Assembly (NCBI RefSeq): GCF_051465645.1
Contig: NZ_CP195790.1
Location: 1,116,001-1,180,000 of the forward strand
DNA from: Planctomicrobium sp051465645
Lineage (GTDB): Bacteria > Planctomycetota > Planctomycetia > Planctomycetales > Planctomycetaceae
Reading direction: 5' to 3'
Length of the DNA stretch: 64,000 nt
A program made the position numbers and the translations under genes. Within the stretch, counting starts at the first letter, position 1. Each line of letters begins with the position of its first letter. Below, in pieces: positions 18,407-26,741 of this stretch. Below the pieces are notes generated by a model, which saw only the letters and a list, made by a program, of their open reading frames with translations, was not told where the DNA came from and ran no database searches.

Positions 18407-18928
18407 TCAGGTCAGCTTGGGGGGAGGAGTGTCAGGGGCATCAGGCAGCCGCCCCTTGAGTGCAGCAAAGAACGTCGAGTGCCATGTGGCACCATCTTCA
18501 ATGCCCCAGCGGCCACGCCCGGAAAGGAGACCGGTCGTGAACAGCACGACCAGAATCAGAAGATGGAGCGAACCTGGTCGCTGCAGTTCGACAACTTCGG
18601 AGACTGAGGATGACTTGCTCCTCTTCAATCGCGCTGATGAATCCGCAACTGCTTCCTGTGAACCGAAGAAGTCCGACAAAGTTAAGCCGAACCACAAAAA
18701 TGAAATGTGGATGTGACTCGCCCCGACATCCTCCCCATGAGAATGGGCGTTCCCGCCGTGGGAATGGTGATGGTGGCCATGTGAGTGCGAATGCGAATGC
18801 GAATGGCTATGTGCCCGATCGCCCCCCTCGTGTGAGTGGCGAAGTCCTGGTGAGACGAACAAGCCGCCCACAAAAAGCAGGAGCAGCCCAATTGCAGTTG
18901 TCACCCTAATCGAAATGGACTGCGCCAT
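18407..18928 (-). CDS. Histidine-rich small membrane protein, candidate nickel/zinc handling
   Basis: The product has 173 residues from the ATG at 18928 (a GTG one codon earlier is possible). It has a hydrophobic leader or anchor (TTAIGLLLLFVGGLFVSPGL), then a run of about 45 residues with some 17 His, mostly as HS and HG pairs with one HHHH, and a second hydrophobic segment (LHLLILVVLFTTGLL) near the middle. The His stretch would sit outside the cytoplasm or in a loop. It lies next to, and divergent from, the HupE/UreJ nickel permease and urease genes, which suggests a role in holding or delivering nickel, the more so because ureE, the usual His-rich nickel chaperone, is missing. Known family: none that I recognise. 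The His codons include a 6-bp tandem repeat, so length may vary between strains. Confidence 0.7.
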   Translation of the reverse strand: MAQSISIRVTTAIGLLLLFVGGLFVSPGLRHSHEGGDRAHSHSHSHSHSHGHHHHSHGGNAHSHGEDVGASHIHISFLWFGLTLSDFFGSQEAVADSSARLKRSKSSSVSEVVELQRPGSLHLLILVVLFTTGLLSGRGRWGIEDGATWHSTFFAALKGRLPDAPDTPPPKLT

Positions 18929-19225
18929 CACCGGGACCCTATATAATTCGCCCCATTCGCATGCAATCGCTGATGATTTCAGAGGTTTTCCGTGTCTAAT
19001 GACAGGTGTAAACGTCTGCGCAAGTGATCACGGTGCCGCCGCCCTACCGTTCCGATGCGATCGATTGGCCATTAAATAGCAATCAGGGAAAACCCCATAA
19101 ATACACCAACCCTTATACTTGAGTTAACTGATTCGTTCAAGTAAGCTGGGCGGAATAATGGTGATGGCCGGGCCGATGATATTTAAGAGTCTCGTCGGGA
19201 TCTTCTCAGCTCTTGAAAGGTAGTC
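18929..19225. promoter_or_regulatory. Divergent promoter region of the His-rich gene and the urease island
   Basis: The 297 bases separate two divergent gene starts, so both promoters should lie here. An AT-rich ATATAATTCG near 18941 resembles a -10 element for the minus-strand gene or is chance. I see no clear NikR-like or Fur-like palindrome. Confidence 0.4.
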
Positions 19226-19837
19226 ATGCTTACAATTAGCCATGTGCGAATCTGCTGGACTGTCCTGCTTACCTTGGCCTTTTGCAGTCAAGATCTGTTT
19301 GCTCACCCTGGCCACGGCCCCTTGGACTCAGCTACCCATGCGGGTGCATTTCAGGCCGGTTGGCAGCATCCGCTCTCAGGAGTGGATCACGTCTTGGCTA
19401 TGGTTGCCGTAGGGTTGCTTGCGTTTCGCGCCGGCGGCAATCGACGTTGGTTGCTGCCAATGGCATTTCTCGGCAGCATGCTGCTGGGGGGAATGGCGTC
19501 AGGGCTTCCGTTACCGGGCGTCGAATTCGGCATCGCGGCATCAGTACTTGTACTCGGCCTGCTCGTGGCGATGACTCGGGTGGCTCCGCCGCAGGTTGCC
19601 ATTGGTCTGGTAATGGTCTTTGCATTGTTCCATGGCCACGCACATACGGCTGAAATGATGGCGGGAATGTCCCTGCCTCTGTACGCCGTCGGATTTCTGC
19701 TGTCGACTACCTTGCTGCTTGCGACAGGTGTCGCTGCAGGTGTCGCGCTGGAAAAACTGAATGGGGCACGGGTGGTTCGATTTGCCGGAGGAACCATTGC
19801 GGTGGCCGGATTGATGCTCGTTGTCGCCCTAGTGTGA
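19226..19837 (+). CDS. HupE/UreJ family nickel permease
   Basis: The 203-residue protein has a cleavable-looking leader ending near FAHPGHG, then six hydrophobic helices. The family marks are HPLSGVDHVLAMVAVGLLA after the leader and FALFHGHAHTAEM between later helices; their His and Asp residues are thought to bind metal. HupE/UreJ proteins supply nickel to hydrogenase or urease. No hydrogenase genes are present and urease structural genes lie 3 kb downstream on the same strand, so the urease role (UreJ) fits. The start at 19226 follows GAAAGG. First gene of the urea-use island. Confidence 0.92.
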   Translation: MLTISHVRICWTVLLTLAFCSQDLFAHPGHGPLDSATHAGAFQAGWQHPLSGVDHVLAMVAVGLLAFRAGGNRRWLLPMAFLGSMLLGGMASGLPLPGVEFGIAASVLVLGLLVAMTRVAPPQVAIGLVMVFALFHGHAHTAEMMAGMSLPLYAVGFLLSTTLLLATGVAAGVALEKLNGARVVRFAGGTIAVAGLMLVVALV

Positions 19838-19890
19838 TATTCACTTGCGTCGCAGCCAACTTGGTCGAAACTGGCTTCGAGGAGATTCAC

Positions 19891-20844
19891 TTGATCAGCA
19901 ACAATGCGGAGCGAGTCAGTGAAGCCGGATTAATGGAAGATCTCTCTGACCTGGAGGCCAAGGTCAATGCGCTGCTCCCTCCGAAATATCAGTATTGTCT
20001 GGACGCGGTCAACCCACGGTCGATGGGCTCCGCTGAATTAAAGTTCGACTCTGATACGCGCATTGCTTGGGATCAGATCTGGACCCATTTCTGCGATTTA
20101 GCATTGGCAGGTGGCCCTCCTCATCGGGGGTCGTTACTTGAAGCGCCAACTCCAGAAGAGGTGGAAGCCGAACCGGCAGGTTACCACCTGGTTTGCGAGG
20201 AGCTTGCACGTGGAATCGGCATGACAACGGGTCTGACAGTCACGGCGGGAGCAGAGACAGGTTGGGTCACGGTCAATTGCCACAGCCAGGAGATGGCGGC
20301 GTGGCTGCTCAGGTCAGTCATGGCGGAGAATGTTTTTGTGCGTTGTTCGGGAGCAATGATCCAAGTTCCAGCTGGCCCTACATTTCGCTTAGCTAAAGAA
20401 GTCAAGAACGTGGTGGTCGCCCTCGCTAAGACTTGCCACTACTGGCAAGATCACCTTTCAGTGGATCAACGCATCGCTGCGGCGAACCTGGGTTCCGGCA
20501 CGGGGGCAGCGACTCTACTGGAACCGCCGTCTCGCTATGAAGTACTTTCGCAAGCTGCAGAATATCGGGAGATCACTGATCGAATGGGGCGTGCCTTGGA
20601 GAATGCGCTGGGCTTGCCTGTCGTCGGAAGTCAGGCTGCTGGCTGGATAGGTCTTCAGACTAATGCTGAGCGAACCGCAGCATGGTTTGTGCGCTCAGCC
20701 ATTGCCGAAAACATTCTGGCTCGCAGAGAGAATCACAAACTGTTCTTGCCTGTCCCTAATGTAAACTCAGGCCAGCAGCATGAGACAGAACTTTTAAAGC
20801 GGATGATTCGACTTCAACGTCTGTTCATCGCGACAAGTTCGTAA
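19891..20844 (+). CDS. Unrecognised protein with an internal duplication, between nickel permease and carbonic anhydrase
   Basis: The best start is TTG at 19891, because GAGGAGA lies 5-6 bases before it; longer frames start at poor sites, and an ATG at 19933 is a fallback. The product has 317 residues and no signal peptide or membrane helix. It has an N-terminal part with a distinctive SMGSAELKFD ... CDLALAGGPPHRGSLLE block (about 44-84), then two related modules: about 97-182 and 223-312. Each reads roughly GL-V ... GW(V/I) ... T(or Q)-AAW(L/F)-RS-(V/I)-AEN-(V/I) followed by (I/F)-VP. I do not recognise the family. Its place between hupE/ureJ and urea genes suggests work on nickel or urea metabolism in the cytoplasm. 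Only the location supports this. Confidence 0.8.
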   Translation: MISNNAERVSEAGLMEDLSDLEAKVNALLPPKYQYCLDAVNPRSMGSAELKFDSDTRIAWDQIWTHFCDLALAGGPPHRGSLLEAPTPEEVEAEPAGYHLVCEELARGIGMTTGLTVTAGAETGWVTVNCHSQEMAAWLLRSVMAENVFVRCSGAMIQVPAGPTFRLAKEVKNVVVALAKTCHYWQDHLSVDQRIAAANLGSGTGAATLLEPPSRYEVLSQAAEYREITDRMGRALENALGLPVVGSQAAGWIGLQTNAERTAAWFVRSAIAENILARRENHKLFLPVPNVNSGQQHETELLKRMIRLQRLFIATSS

Positions 20845-20980
20845 TAAGGCGAATTCGCATTATCGTCGGTGCAACACCCAGCGATATTGGCCACCAGCAT
20901 TATATTTTTTCGCAGTATTTTAGGGGTCTCCCCCGTTTTTGATCTAAGCTCCGTCTTTTGTCTTTCTCAAGGAAACTGTA

Positions 20981-21676
20981 ATGTCGAATCTGAGCCGTCG
21001 CGACTTCTTAGTGTCAACCTGCGCTGCTGGCTTGGGAACGGTTTCTTTAATTCAAGGACAACCTGTAATCGCGGCTGAGGCCAAACCGGATGATCTCCTC
21101 AAGAGGCTAATTGAAGGCAACAATCGGTTTATTGCGGGGAAGCTTGAACATCCGGGACGGTCGCCGAAAGACTTTCTCGCACTCGCTGAGGGACAATCGC
21201 CACCGATCGGGATTGTCGCATGCGCAGACTCCAGAGTCGCTCCTGAGATTATCTTCGATCAAGGCATCGGCGATTTGTTCGTCGTGCGAGTTGCCGGTAA
21301 CGTCGTCAGCGGCACCGGACCACTTGTTAAGGGGAGCATTGAATTCGCAGTTGGCGAGCTGGGAGTTCGGTTGCTTATGGTGCTGGGGCACAGCCAGTGC
21401 GGCGCAGTCAAGGCAGCGATCGAGCACATCGAGGGGAACGATAATCTGCCGGGGTCCATCGGCGACTTGATCGACCCGATTCGTCCGGCCGTCATGAGTG
21501 TGAGGGGCCAACCGGGAGACAAACTCGCCAATGTGACAAAGGCAAACGTGCTGGCCGGTGTCAAACGTCTCGAAACTTTGGATCCGATCCTTTCCAAAAT
21601 GGTTAAGTCTGGTGACCTCAAGGTTGTCGGAGGAATTTACGATTTGGCCACCGGCAAAGTGGAAATCGTTAGTTAA
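20981..21676 (+). CDS. Beta-class carbonic anhydrase with Tat signal
   Basis: The 231-residue protein starts with a twin-arginine leader (SRRDFLVSTCAAGLG) cleaved near IAAEA. The beta-class zinc site is complete: Cys81 and the Asp83-Arg85 dyad in ACADSRVAP, and His137 and Cys140 in LGHSQCG. It converts CO2 and bicarbonate. Export implies it acts in the periplasm. In this cluster it would hydrate CO2 released by urea hydrolysis or balance the pH change that ammonia causes. It lies between the unrecognised protein and the urea channel on the same strand. A GGAAA ribosome site lies before the ATG. Confidence 0.95.
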   Translation: MSNLSRRDFLVSTCAAGLGTVSLIQGQPVIAAEAKPDDLLKRLIEGNNRFIAGKLEHPGRSPKDFLALAEGQSPPIGIVACADSRVAPEIIFDQGIGDLFVVRVAGNVVSGTGPLVKGSIEFAVGELGVRLLMVLGHSQCGAVKAAIEHIEGNDNLPGSIGDLIDPIRPAVMSVRGQPGDKLANVTKANVLAGVKRLETLDPILSKMVKSGDLKVVGGIYDLATGKVEIVS

Positions 21677-21798
21677 GCTTTTGTACAGACGGCCGCCTTG
21701 CTGCCGTAACGAGACCGAAAATTTGCCGTAAGAGCAGTTGAGTTACTCACGCGACTTTGTCTCTCCCTTGGAGAATACCCATTAATTCAGCCAGCAAC

Positions 21799-22767
21799 AT
21801 GAGCAATGGTGGTACAGCGACGAGCAATCCACCAACGGGAGCGGCGATTCCGCTGCCGATTCTCGTCATGTTCCGTGGGATTGGCCAAGTCTTCTTTCAG
21901 GAGAACGCGCTCACTGGGGTTTTGTTCGTACTCGGTATTGCCTTGAGTTCGCCACTGATGGCCGTGGGGGCCATCGTCGGCTCAGCCATTGGAGCGACCG
22001 TAGCATGGGCGCTGAAGTATGATCAGTCGGAACTGCGGGGCGGAATTTTTGGCTTCAATTCCGCGCTCGTGGGCATCGCCTCTTTCTTCTTCTTCGTGCC
22101 AGGGCCGCTTATGATCGGTCTCATGCTCGCCGGGTGTGTTGGCGCTGCGATTGTAACCCGCTTCATGCGGACAGCTATTCCATTTCCGACCTATACAACA
22201 CCTTTCATTGTTGTAACTTGGGGCGTCTACTTTTTGGGCAATGGGCTGGGCTTGATACCTAATACCGGAGCGGCGCCAGTGGTGCCGAATCTCGGGTCTG
22301 ACTTTTTCGTCGATGCGATTACTCACGGGATCGGTCAGGTCATGTTCCAGGCGAGTATCTGGACCGGACTGCTGTTCTTGTTGGGAATCGCCCTCAGCGA
22401 CAGAAAGCATGCACTGCTGGTATTAACTGGATCTGTCGTTGGCATGCTGGTGGCTCTCTATCACTTCACTATGGGGGCCGATGCTATTGATCCTGAACGG
22501 CTCATTGTTCGTAGTTCAAATGATGTCATCAAACTGGGCCTTTACGGCTACAACGCGACGTTGGCACCGGTTGCACTGTACTTGTGCAACAAGTCTCTGA
22601 CCGCATCGCTGATGGGCATGCTATTGACGGTACCGTTGGCAGAGTTTGTCCCCATGCTTGGACTGCCAGCGCTGACGGCTCCATTCGTGCTGGCCACTTG
22701 GCTAGTGTTGGCTCTTGGCTGGCTGGAAGGCAAGTGCCTGTCAGCGCCTGCGTCACTGACTGTGTGA
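21799..22767 (+). CDS. Urea transporter, UT/SLC14-like channel
   Basis: From ATG 21799 the product is 322 residues (a TTG at 21757 would add 14). It is strongly hydrophobic with about ten helices in two similar halves: GIGQVFFQENALTGVLFVLG in the first and GIGQVMFQASIWTGLLFLLG in the second, the internal repeat of the UT fold. Each half also carries the channel-lining motif: GGIFGFNSALVGIA and KLGLYGYNATLAPVA. These proteins let urea pass down its gradient through the inner membrane. It lies 39 bases upstream of ureA on the same strand, so import and hydrolysis are probably co-expressed. Confidence 0.95.
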   Translation: MSNGGTATSNPPTGAAIPLPILVMFRGIGQVFFQENALTGVLFVLGIALSSPLMAVGAIVGSAIGATVAWALKYDQSELRGGIFGFNSALVGIASFFFFVPGPLMIGLMLAGCVGAAIVTRFMRTAIPFPTYTTPFIVVTWGVYFLGNGLGLIPNTGAAPVVPNLGSDFFVDAITHGIGQVMFQASIWTGLLFLLGIALSDRKHALLVLTGSVVGMLVALYHFTMGADAIDPERLIVRSSNDVIKLGLYGYNATLAPVALYLCNKSLTASLMGMLLTVPLAEFVPMLGLPALTAPFVLATWLVLALGWLEGKCLSAPASLTV

Positions 22768-22806
22768 TTGTAGGGCAACTGATTTTCGATCTGTAGAGGA
22801 CCTTGC

Positions 22807-23109
22807 ATGAATCTCTCCCCTCAAGAACGCGATAAACTTCTCATTTTTGTCGCTGCCCAAGTCGCCCGCAGTCGCAAAGAACGCGGGCTGAAACTGAACG
22901 TACCTGAGGCCACCGCTTTAATCACGGCTGAGCTAATGGAATTGGCTCGGGACGGTAAGTCTGTCGCCGAAATCATGTGTGCTGGTCGCGAAATTCTCAA
23001 AAGAAGCGACGTCATGGACGGCATTCCTGAGATGATTTCGATGATTCAAGTCGAGCCAACTTTTCCCGATGGCAGCAAACTGGTGACGATTCACCAACCC
23101 ATCCAGTAG
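22807..23109 (+). CDS. ureA: Urease subunit gamma
   Basis: 100 residues, the usual length for a separate gamma subunit. It reads the family from end to end: MNLSPQERDKLLIFVAAQVA, RRxGLKLNVPEA-like segment (here ERGLKLNVPEATALIT), a central VAEIMCAGREIL and a C-terminal FPDGSKLVTIHQPI. It forms the (alpha-beta-gamma)3 urease with UreB and UreC, hydrolysing urea to ammonia and carbamate in the cytoplasm. GAGGA precedes the ATG. First of six ure genes. Confidence 0.98.
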   Translation: MNLSPQERDKLLIFVAAQVARSRKERGLKLNVPEATALITAELMELARDGKSVAEIMCAGREILKRSDVMDGIPEMISMIQVEPTFPDGSKLVTIHQPIQ

Positions 23110-23160
23110 CAAACGAACAATCGCCAACGCCCGGCCCACAAAGCCGACAGGAGACCGAAC

Positions 23161-23538
23161 ATGATCCCAGGCGAATTTTTCTTTGACGGGGACGACATCG
23201 AGCTAAACGCGGGTCGCCCCGTGGTGACGCTGACGGTCAACAATACCGGCGACCGCCCGATCCAGATCGGTTCCCATTATCATTTCTTCGAAGCCAACAA
23301 GGCCTTGGTGTTCGATCGTGAAAAGGCCTATGGCATGCGGCTGGACCTCCCCAGCGGCACATCGGTGCGGTGCGAGCCAGGCGATGTCAAGGAGGTCAAT
23401 CTGGTTCCTTACGGCGGCGGCCGTGAGGTCTATGGATTTAATGCCTTGGTCATGGGGCGACTGGATGACCCGCAAACTAAAAACACGAGCTTGAATAAGT
23501 GTCGAGATCAGGGGTACGGGGACATAGCGTCCAAGTGA
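23161..23538 (+). CDS. ureB: Urease subunit beta
   Basis: 125 residues, slightly longer than the common 101-105 because of a C-terminal extension after GFNALVMGRLDD. The family starts with MIPGEFF and has TVNNTGDRPIQIGSHYHFFEAN, the beta-subunit core. It lies between ureA (51-base gap) and ureC (39-base gap), with GGAG before the ATG, and is one of the three structural subunits. Confidence 0.98.
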   Translation: MIPGEFFFDGDDIELNAGRPVVTLTVNNTGDRPIQIGSHYHFFEANKALVFDREKAYGMRLDLPSGTSVRCEPGDVKEVNLVPYGGGREVYGFNALVMGRLDDPQTKNTSLNKCRDQGYGDIASK

Positions 23539-23577
23539 AGTCCGGCAGCAACTTGAAACGGCAACAGGAATCCTCAC

Positions 23578-25299
23578 ATGAGCGTGAAAATCTCCCGGAA
23601 AGCATACGCGAAAAAGTATGGCCCGACCAAAGGCGATCGGATCAGGCTTGCTGACACCGAGTTGATCATCGAAATCGAACACGATTACGGCGACTACGGC
23701 GAAGAGTCCATCTTCGGCGGCGGCAAGTCGATTCGCGATGGCATGGACCAGTGCCCGCTGGAACAGCCGATGAGCCCCGACCATTGCGATCTAGTGATCA
23801 CCAACGCGGTCATCATAGACCATTGGGGCATCGTGAAAGGGGACATCGGCATCAGAGCCGGCCGTATCGTCGCAGTCGGAAAATCTGGAAATCCTCTGAC
23901 ACAGTGTGGTGTCGACCCACGGCTGGTTATCGGGCCCCGCACCGATATCATCGCCGGCGAGGGTCGGATCTGCGTGGCCGGTGGCATTGACACGCATATT
24001 CACTTCATTTGCCCGCAACAGATTGATGTGGCAATTGCATCGGGTGTAACAACGTTGATCGGTGGTGGGACCGGGTCATCGACCGGAACCTGGGCGACCA
24101 CCTGTACTCCAGGCCCTTGGAACGTGATGCGGATGCTACAGGCATTCGAGGGACTGCCGGTCAATGTGGGAGTGCTCGGCAAAGGCAACAGCAGTCTGCA
24201 CAAGCCGCTACGAGACATGATCGATGCCGGGGCTTGCGGACTGAAGCTTCATGAGGACTGGGGGACCACTCTCAGCGCGATCGACACCTGCCTCGATGTG
24301 GCGGATGAGTACGACGTCCAGGTCGCCATCCATACAGACACACTCAATGAGTGCGGATTTATCGACGACACGATACGGGCGATCAACGGTCGGGCGATTC
24401 ACAGTTTTCACACTGAGGGAGCTGGCGGCGGGCATGCACCCGACATCATCAAAATCTCCGGGCTGCCGAACGTATTTCCTGCGAGCACCAATCCAACTCG
24501 ACCGTTCACGGTCAACACCATCGACGAACATCTCGACATGCTGATGGTCTGCCATCACCTGTCGCGAGAAATCCCCGAAGACGTGGCCTTTGCAGAAAGC
24601 CGCATTCGTGCCGAAACGATTGGTGCGGAGGACATCTTCCACGACCGGGGCATCATCAGCATCATGAGCTCGGACTCACAGGCGATGGGCCGTATTGGCG
24701 AGATGGTTCTGCGCACTTGGCAGACAGCTCACAAGATGAAGGTTCAATACGGTGCGCTCGCCGGTGACAGTGCCCGTAACGATAACGAACGCGTCAAACG
24801 CTACGTCGCAAAATACACGATCAACCCGGCGATCGCTCACGGGATTTCACAGCATGTCGGCAGCATCGAGGGGGGGAAACTGGCGGATCTGGTGCTGTAC
24901 GATCCGGCATATTTCGGCGTCAAGCCGTTCCTCATTGTCAAAGGTGGAATGATCGTCGCTGCCCAGATGGGCGATCCGAACGCGAGTATTGCTACACCTC
25001 AACCGGTTTACATGCGGCCACAGTTCGCCGCCTACGGTGGAGCACTTGCAGGTTCGTGCCTGTCGTTTGTGTCGAAAGCGTCCGTAGAGAACGGCATTGG
25101 CGAACGATATGGACTTAAACGCGAACTGGTCGCAGTCGAGAACTGTCGTACTGTCGGCAAGAAAGATATGAAGCGCAATGATGCAACGCCTGACATCAGA
25201 GTAGATGCAGACACCTACCAGGTGTTTGTCGACGGCGAAAAAGTGGGCAGTGAGCCACTCGACTCGCTCCCGATGACGCAGCGATATTTCCTGTTTTAG
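23578..25299 (+). CDS. ureC: Urease subunit alpha, catalytic
   Basis: The 573 residues match the full-length alpha subunit. All dinickel-site residues are present: His140 and His142 (THIHFICPQ), the carbamylated Lys223 and His225 (GLKLHEDWG), His252 (AIHTDTLNE), His278 (SFHTEGAGGGH) and Asp366 (SSDSQAMGR). The mobile-flap Cys325-His326 is in VCHHLS. The enzyme should therefore be active if nickel is delivered. It follows ureB and precedes the accessory genes, so the order ureABC-FGD is kept. GGAATCC lies before the ATG. Confidence 0.99.
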   Translation: MSVKISRKAYAKKYGPTKGDRIRLADTELIIEIEHDYGDYGEESIFGGGKSIRDGMDQCPLEQPMSPDHCDLVITNAVIIDHWGIVKGDIGIRAGRIVAVGKSGNPLTQCGVDPRLVIGPRTDIIAGEGRICVAGGIDTHIHFICPQQIDVAIASGVTTLIGGGTGSSTGTWATTCTPGPWNVMRMLQAFEGLPVNVGVLGKGNSSLHKPLRDMIDAGACGLKLHEDWGTTLSAIDTCLDVADEYDVQVAIHTDTLNECGFIDDTIRAINGRAIHSFHTEGAGGGHAPDIIKISGLPNVFPASTNPTRPFTVNTIDEHLDMLMVCHHLSREIPEDVAFAESRIRAETIGAEDIFHDRGIISIMSSDSQAMGRIGEMVLRTWQTAHKMKVQYGALAGDSARNDNERVKRYVAKYTINPAIAHGISQHVGSIEGGKLADLVLYDPAYFGVKPFLIVKGGMIVAAQMGDPNASIATPQPVYMRPQFAAYGGALAGSCLSFVSKASVENGIGERYGLKRELVAVENCRTVGKKDMKRNDATPDIRVDADTYQVFVDGEKVGSEPLDSLPMTQRYFLF

Positions 25300-25324
25300 G
25301 CGGCTGCCAGCCGAACTCCGATGT

Positions 25325-25996
25325 ATGAATCTTCGATTACTTCAGATCTCCGATTCTGCGCTGCCGATCAGCGGCTACACGCATTCCTGGGGACTCGAAG
25401 CAGCCCTTTCGCATGGAATGGTCCACGACCCAGAAAGCTTGGAGCGTTGGGTCGCATTGTGGTTGCGAACGTCCCTCGGGCCGTTGGAGGGGGTGTACGT
25501 CGCCTGTAGTTGTCGCGCTGCGCTCGCGGACGATCTGGATAAGCTCAGGGAATTGAACGAGCTGGTCGAAGTCTCGATCGTGGCTCCAACAATTAGGCGC
25601 GCCAGTCGTGAAATGGGAGAACAACTGATGCAGCTGGGATCCACATGGTCCTGGTGTGCATCAGCCCTGAGGCCATTTTTGCACGGGCAGCCATCGGGCT
25701 GGCATCACTGTGTCGCGTTCGGACTTCTCGGCGCACTCGCGGATGGCGAAACGGAAGATGTGCTCACCGCGTATCTCCATCAGGCAGCTCTGGGCATCAT
25801 TGGTGCAGGAGTCCGCGCGATTCCTGTCGGCCATACTCACGGCCAGCAAGTTTTGGCCTATTTACATGATCATATCCGTGACCTGGTTCAATCACTGAGC
25901 CAGCAAACTCAAGAAACTGCCGGAGCCGGTTGTCCATCATATGAAATACTTTGCGATGAACAGACTCGTCTTTACGCCAGAATGTTCCGCTCCTGA
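25325..25996 (+). CDS. ureF: Urease accessory protein UreF
   Basis: The 223-residue protein carries UreF hallmarks: LQISDSALPISGYTHSWGLEAA at the N-terminus, a central GWHHCVAFGLLGA, and IPVGHTHGQQVL near the end. UreF joins UreD and UreG in the complex that loads nickel into the urease active site and checks the fidelity of GTP-driven insertion. It follows ureC by 25 bases. The 92 bases before ureG hold no further gene. Confidence 0.96.
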   Translation: MNLRLLQISDSALPISGYTHSWGLEAALSHGMVHDPESLERWVALWLRTSLGPLEGVYVACSCRAALADDLDKLRELNELVEVSIVAPTIRRASREMGEQLMQLGSTWSWCASALRPFLHGQPSGWHHCVAFGLLGALADGETEDVLTAYLHQAALGIIGAGVRAIPVGHTHGQQVLAYLHDHIRDLVQSLSQQTQETAGAGCPSYEILCDEQTRLYARMFRS

Positions 25997-26087
25997 CGCG
26001 TGGATCCAAGCATCGAGGCGTCGCTCGCGGAGTCGTATTCGTCGTCGTTTTGGAACTTACTTTCATAACGGTGAGAATCATGACTAC

Positions 26088-26741
26088 ATGGGCGGCTCTG
26101 GACCGCCACGTTACGCCGGAACCCGCCGTCAAGTGTTTACGCTAGGTGTCGCCGGTCCGGTCGGCTCGGGGAAAACCGCTTTGGTCGAGGCGCTTTGTCG
26201 CGAACTCTGGCCTGAAGTGAATATGGCAGTCGTCACGAACGACATCTACACACATGAGGATGCCGAGTTCCTGTCCCGTCGCGAGGTACTGCCACTGGAA
26301 CGGATCGTCGGTGTGCAGACTGGTGGATGTCCACACACCGCCATCCGGGATGACGCCAGCGCCAACCTAAGCGCTGTGGCCAATTTTCAACGGCAGATTC
26401 CGGGGCTCGAACTGGTTGTGGTTGAATCGGGCGGCGACAACCTGACTGCGGTTTTTTCGCGGGAGCTGGCTGATCGATTTATTTTTATTATCGATGTGGC
26501 CGAAGGAGACAAGATTCCCCGTAAGGGGGGGCCGGGCATTTGCAGTAGCGACATGCTCATCATCAACAAGATCGATCTGGCTCCATATGTCGGGGCTGAT
26601 CTGGAAGTGATGCGGCGAGACAGTTTGAAGATGCGTGGTGAACGGCCTTTCCTGATGGTCAGCCTGCGGCAAAAACAAGGAATCGAGGAGGTGATTACGT
26701 GGGTGCGCGAGCAACTCTCATCACGCACAAAGACCTCGTGA
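26088..26741 (+). CDS. ureG: Urease accessory GTPase UreG
   Basis: The 217 residues from ATG 26088 start MGGSGPP and reach a P-loop GPVGSGKT at 23-30. The metal-binding CPHTAIRDDAS motif (Cys-Pro-His) and VVVESGGDNLTA follow, with NKID for guanine. UreG is the SIMIBI GTPase that drives nickel insertion. The frame is open further upstream to 25941 but the extra part has no UreG similarity. No His-rich N-terminal tail is present, which in some species replaces UreE, so nickel hand-over must come from elsewhere. Confidence 0.96.
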   Translation: MGGSGPPRYAGTRRQVFTLGVAGPVGSGKTALVEALCRELWPEVNMAVVTNDIYTHEDAEFLSRREVLPLERIVGVQTGGCPHTAIRDDASANLSAVANFQRQIPGLELVVVESGGDNLTAVFSRELADRFIFIIDVAEGDKIPRKGGPGICSSDMLIINKIDLAPYVGADLEVMRRDSLKMRGERPFLMVSLRQKQGIEEVITWVREQLSSRTKTS

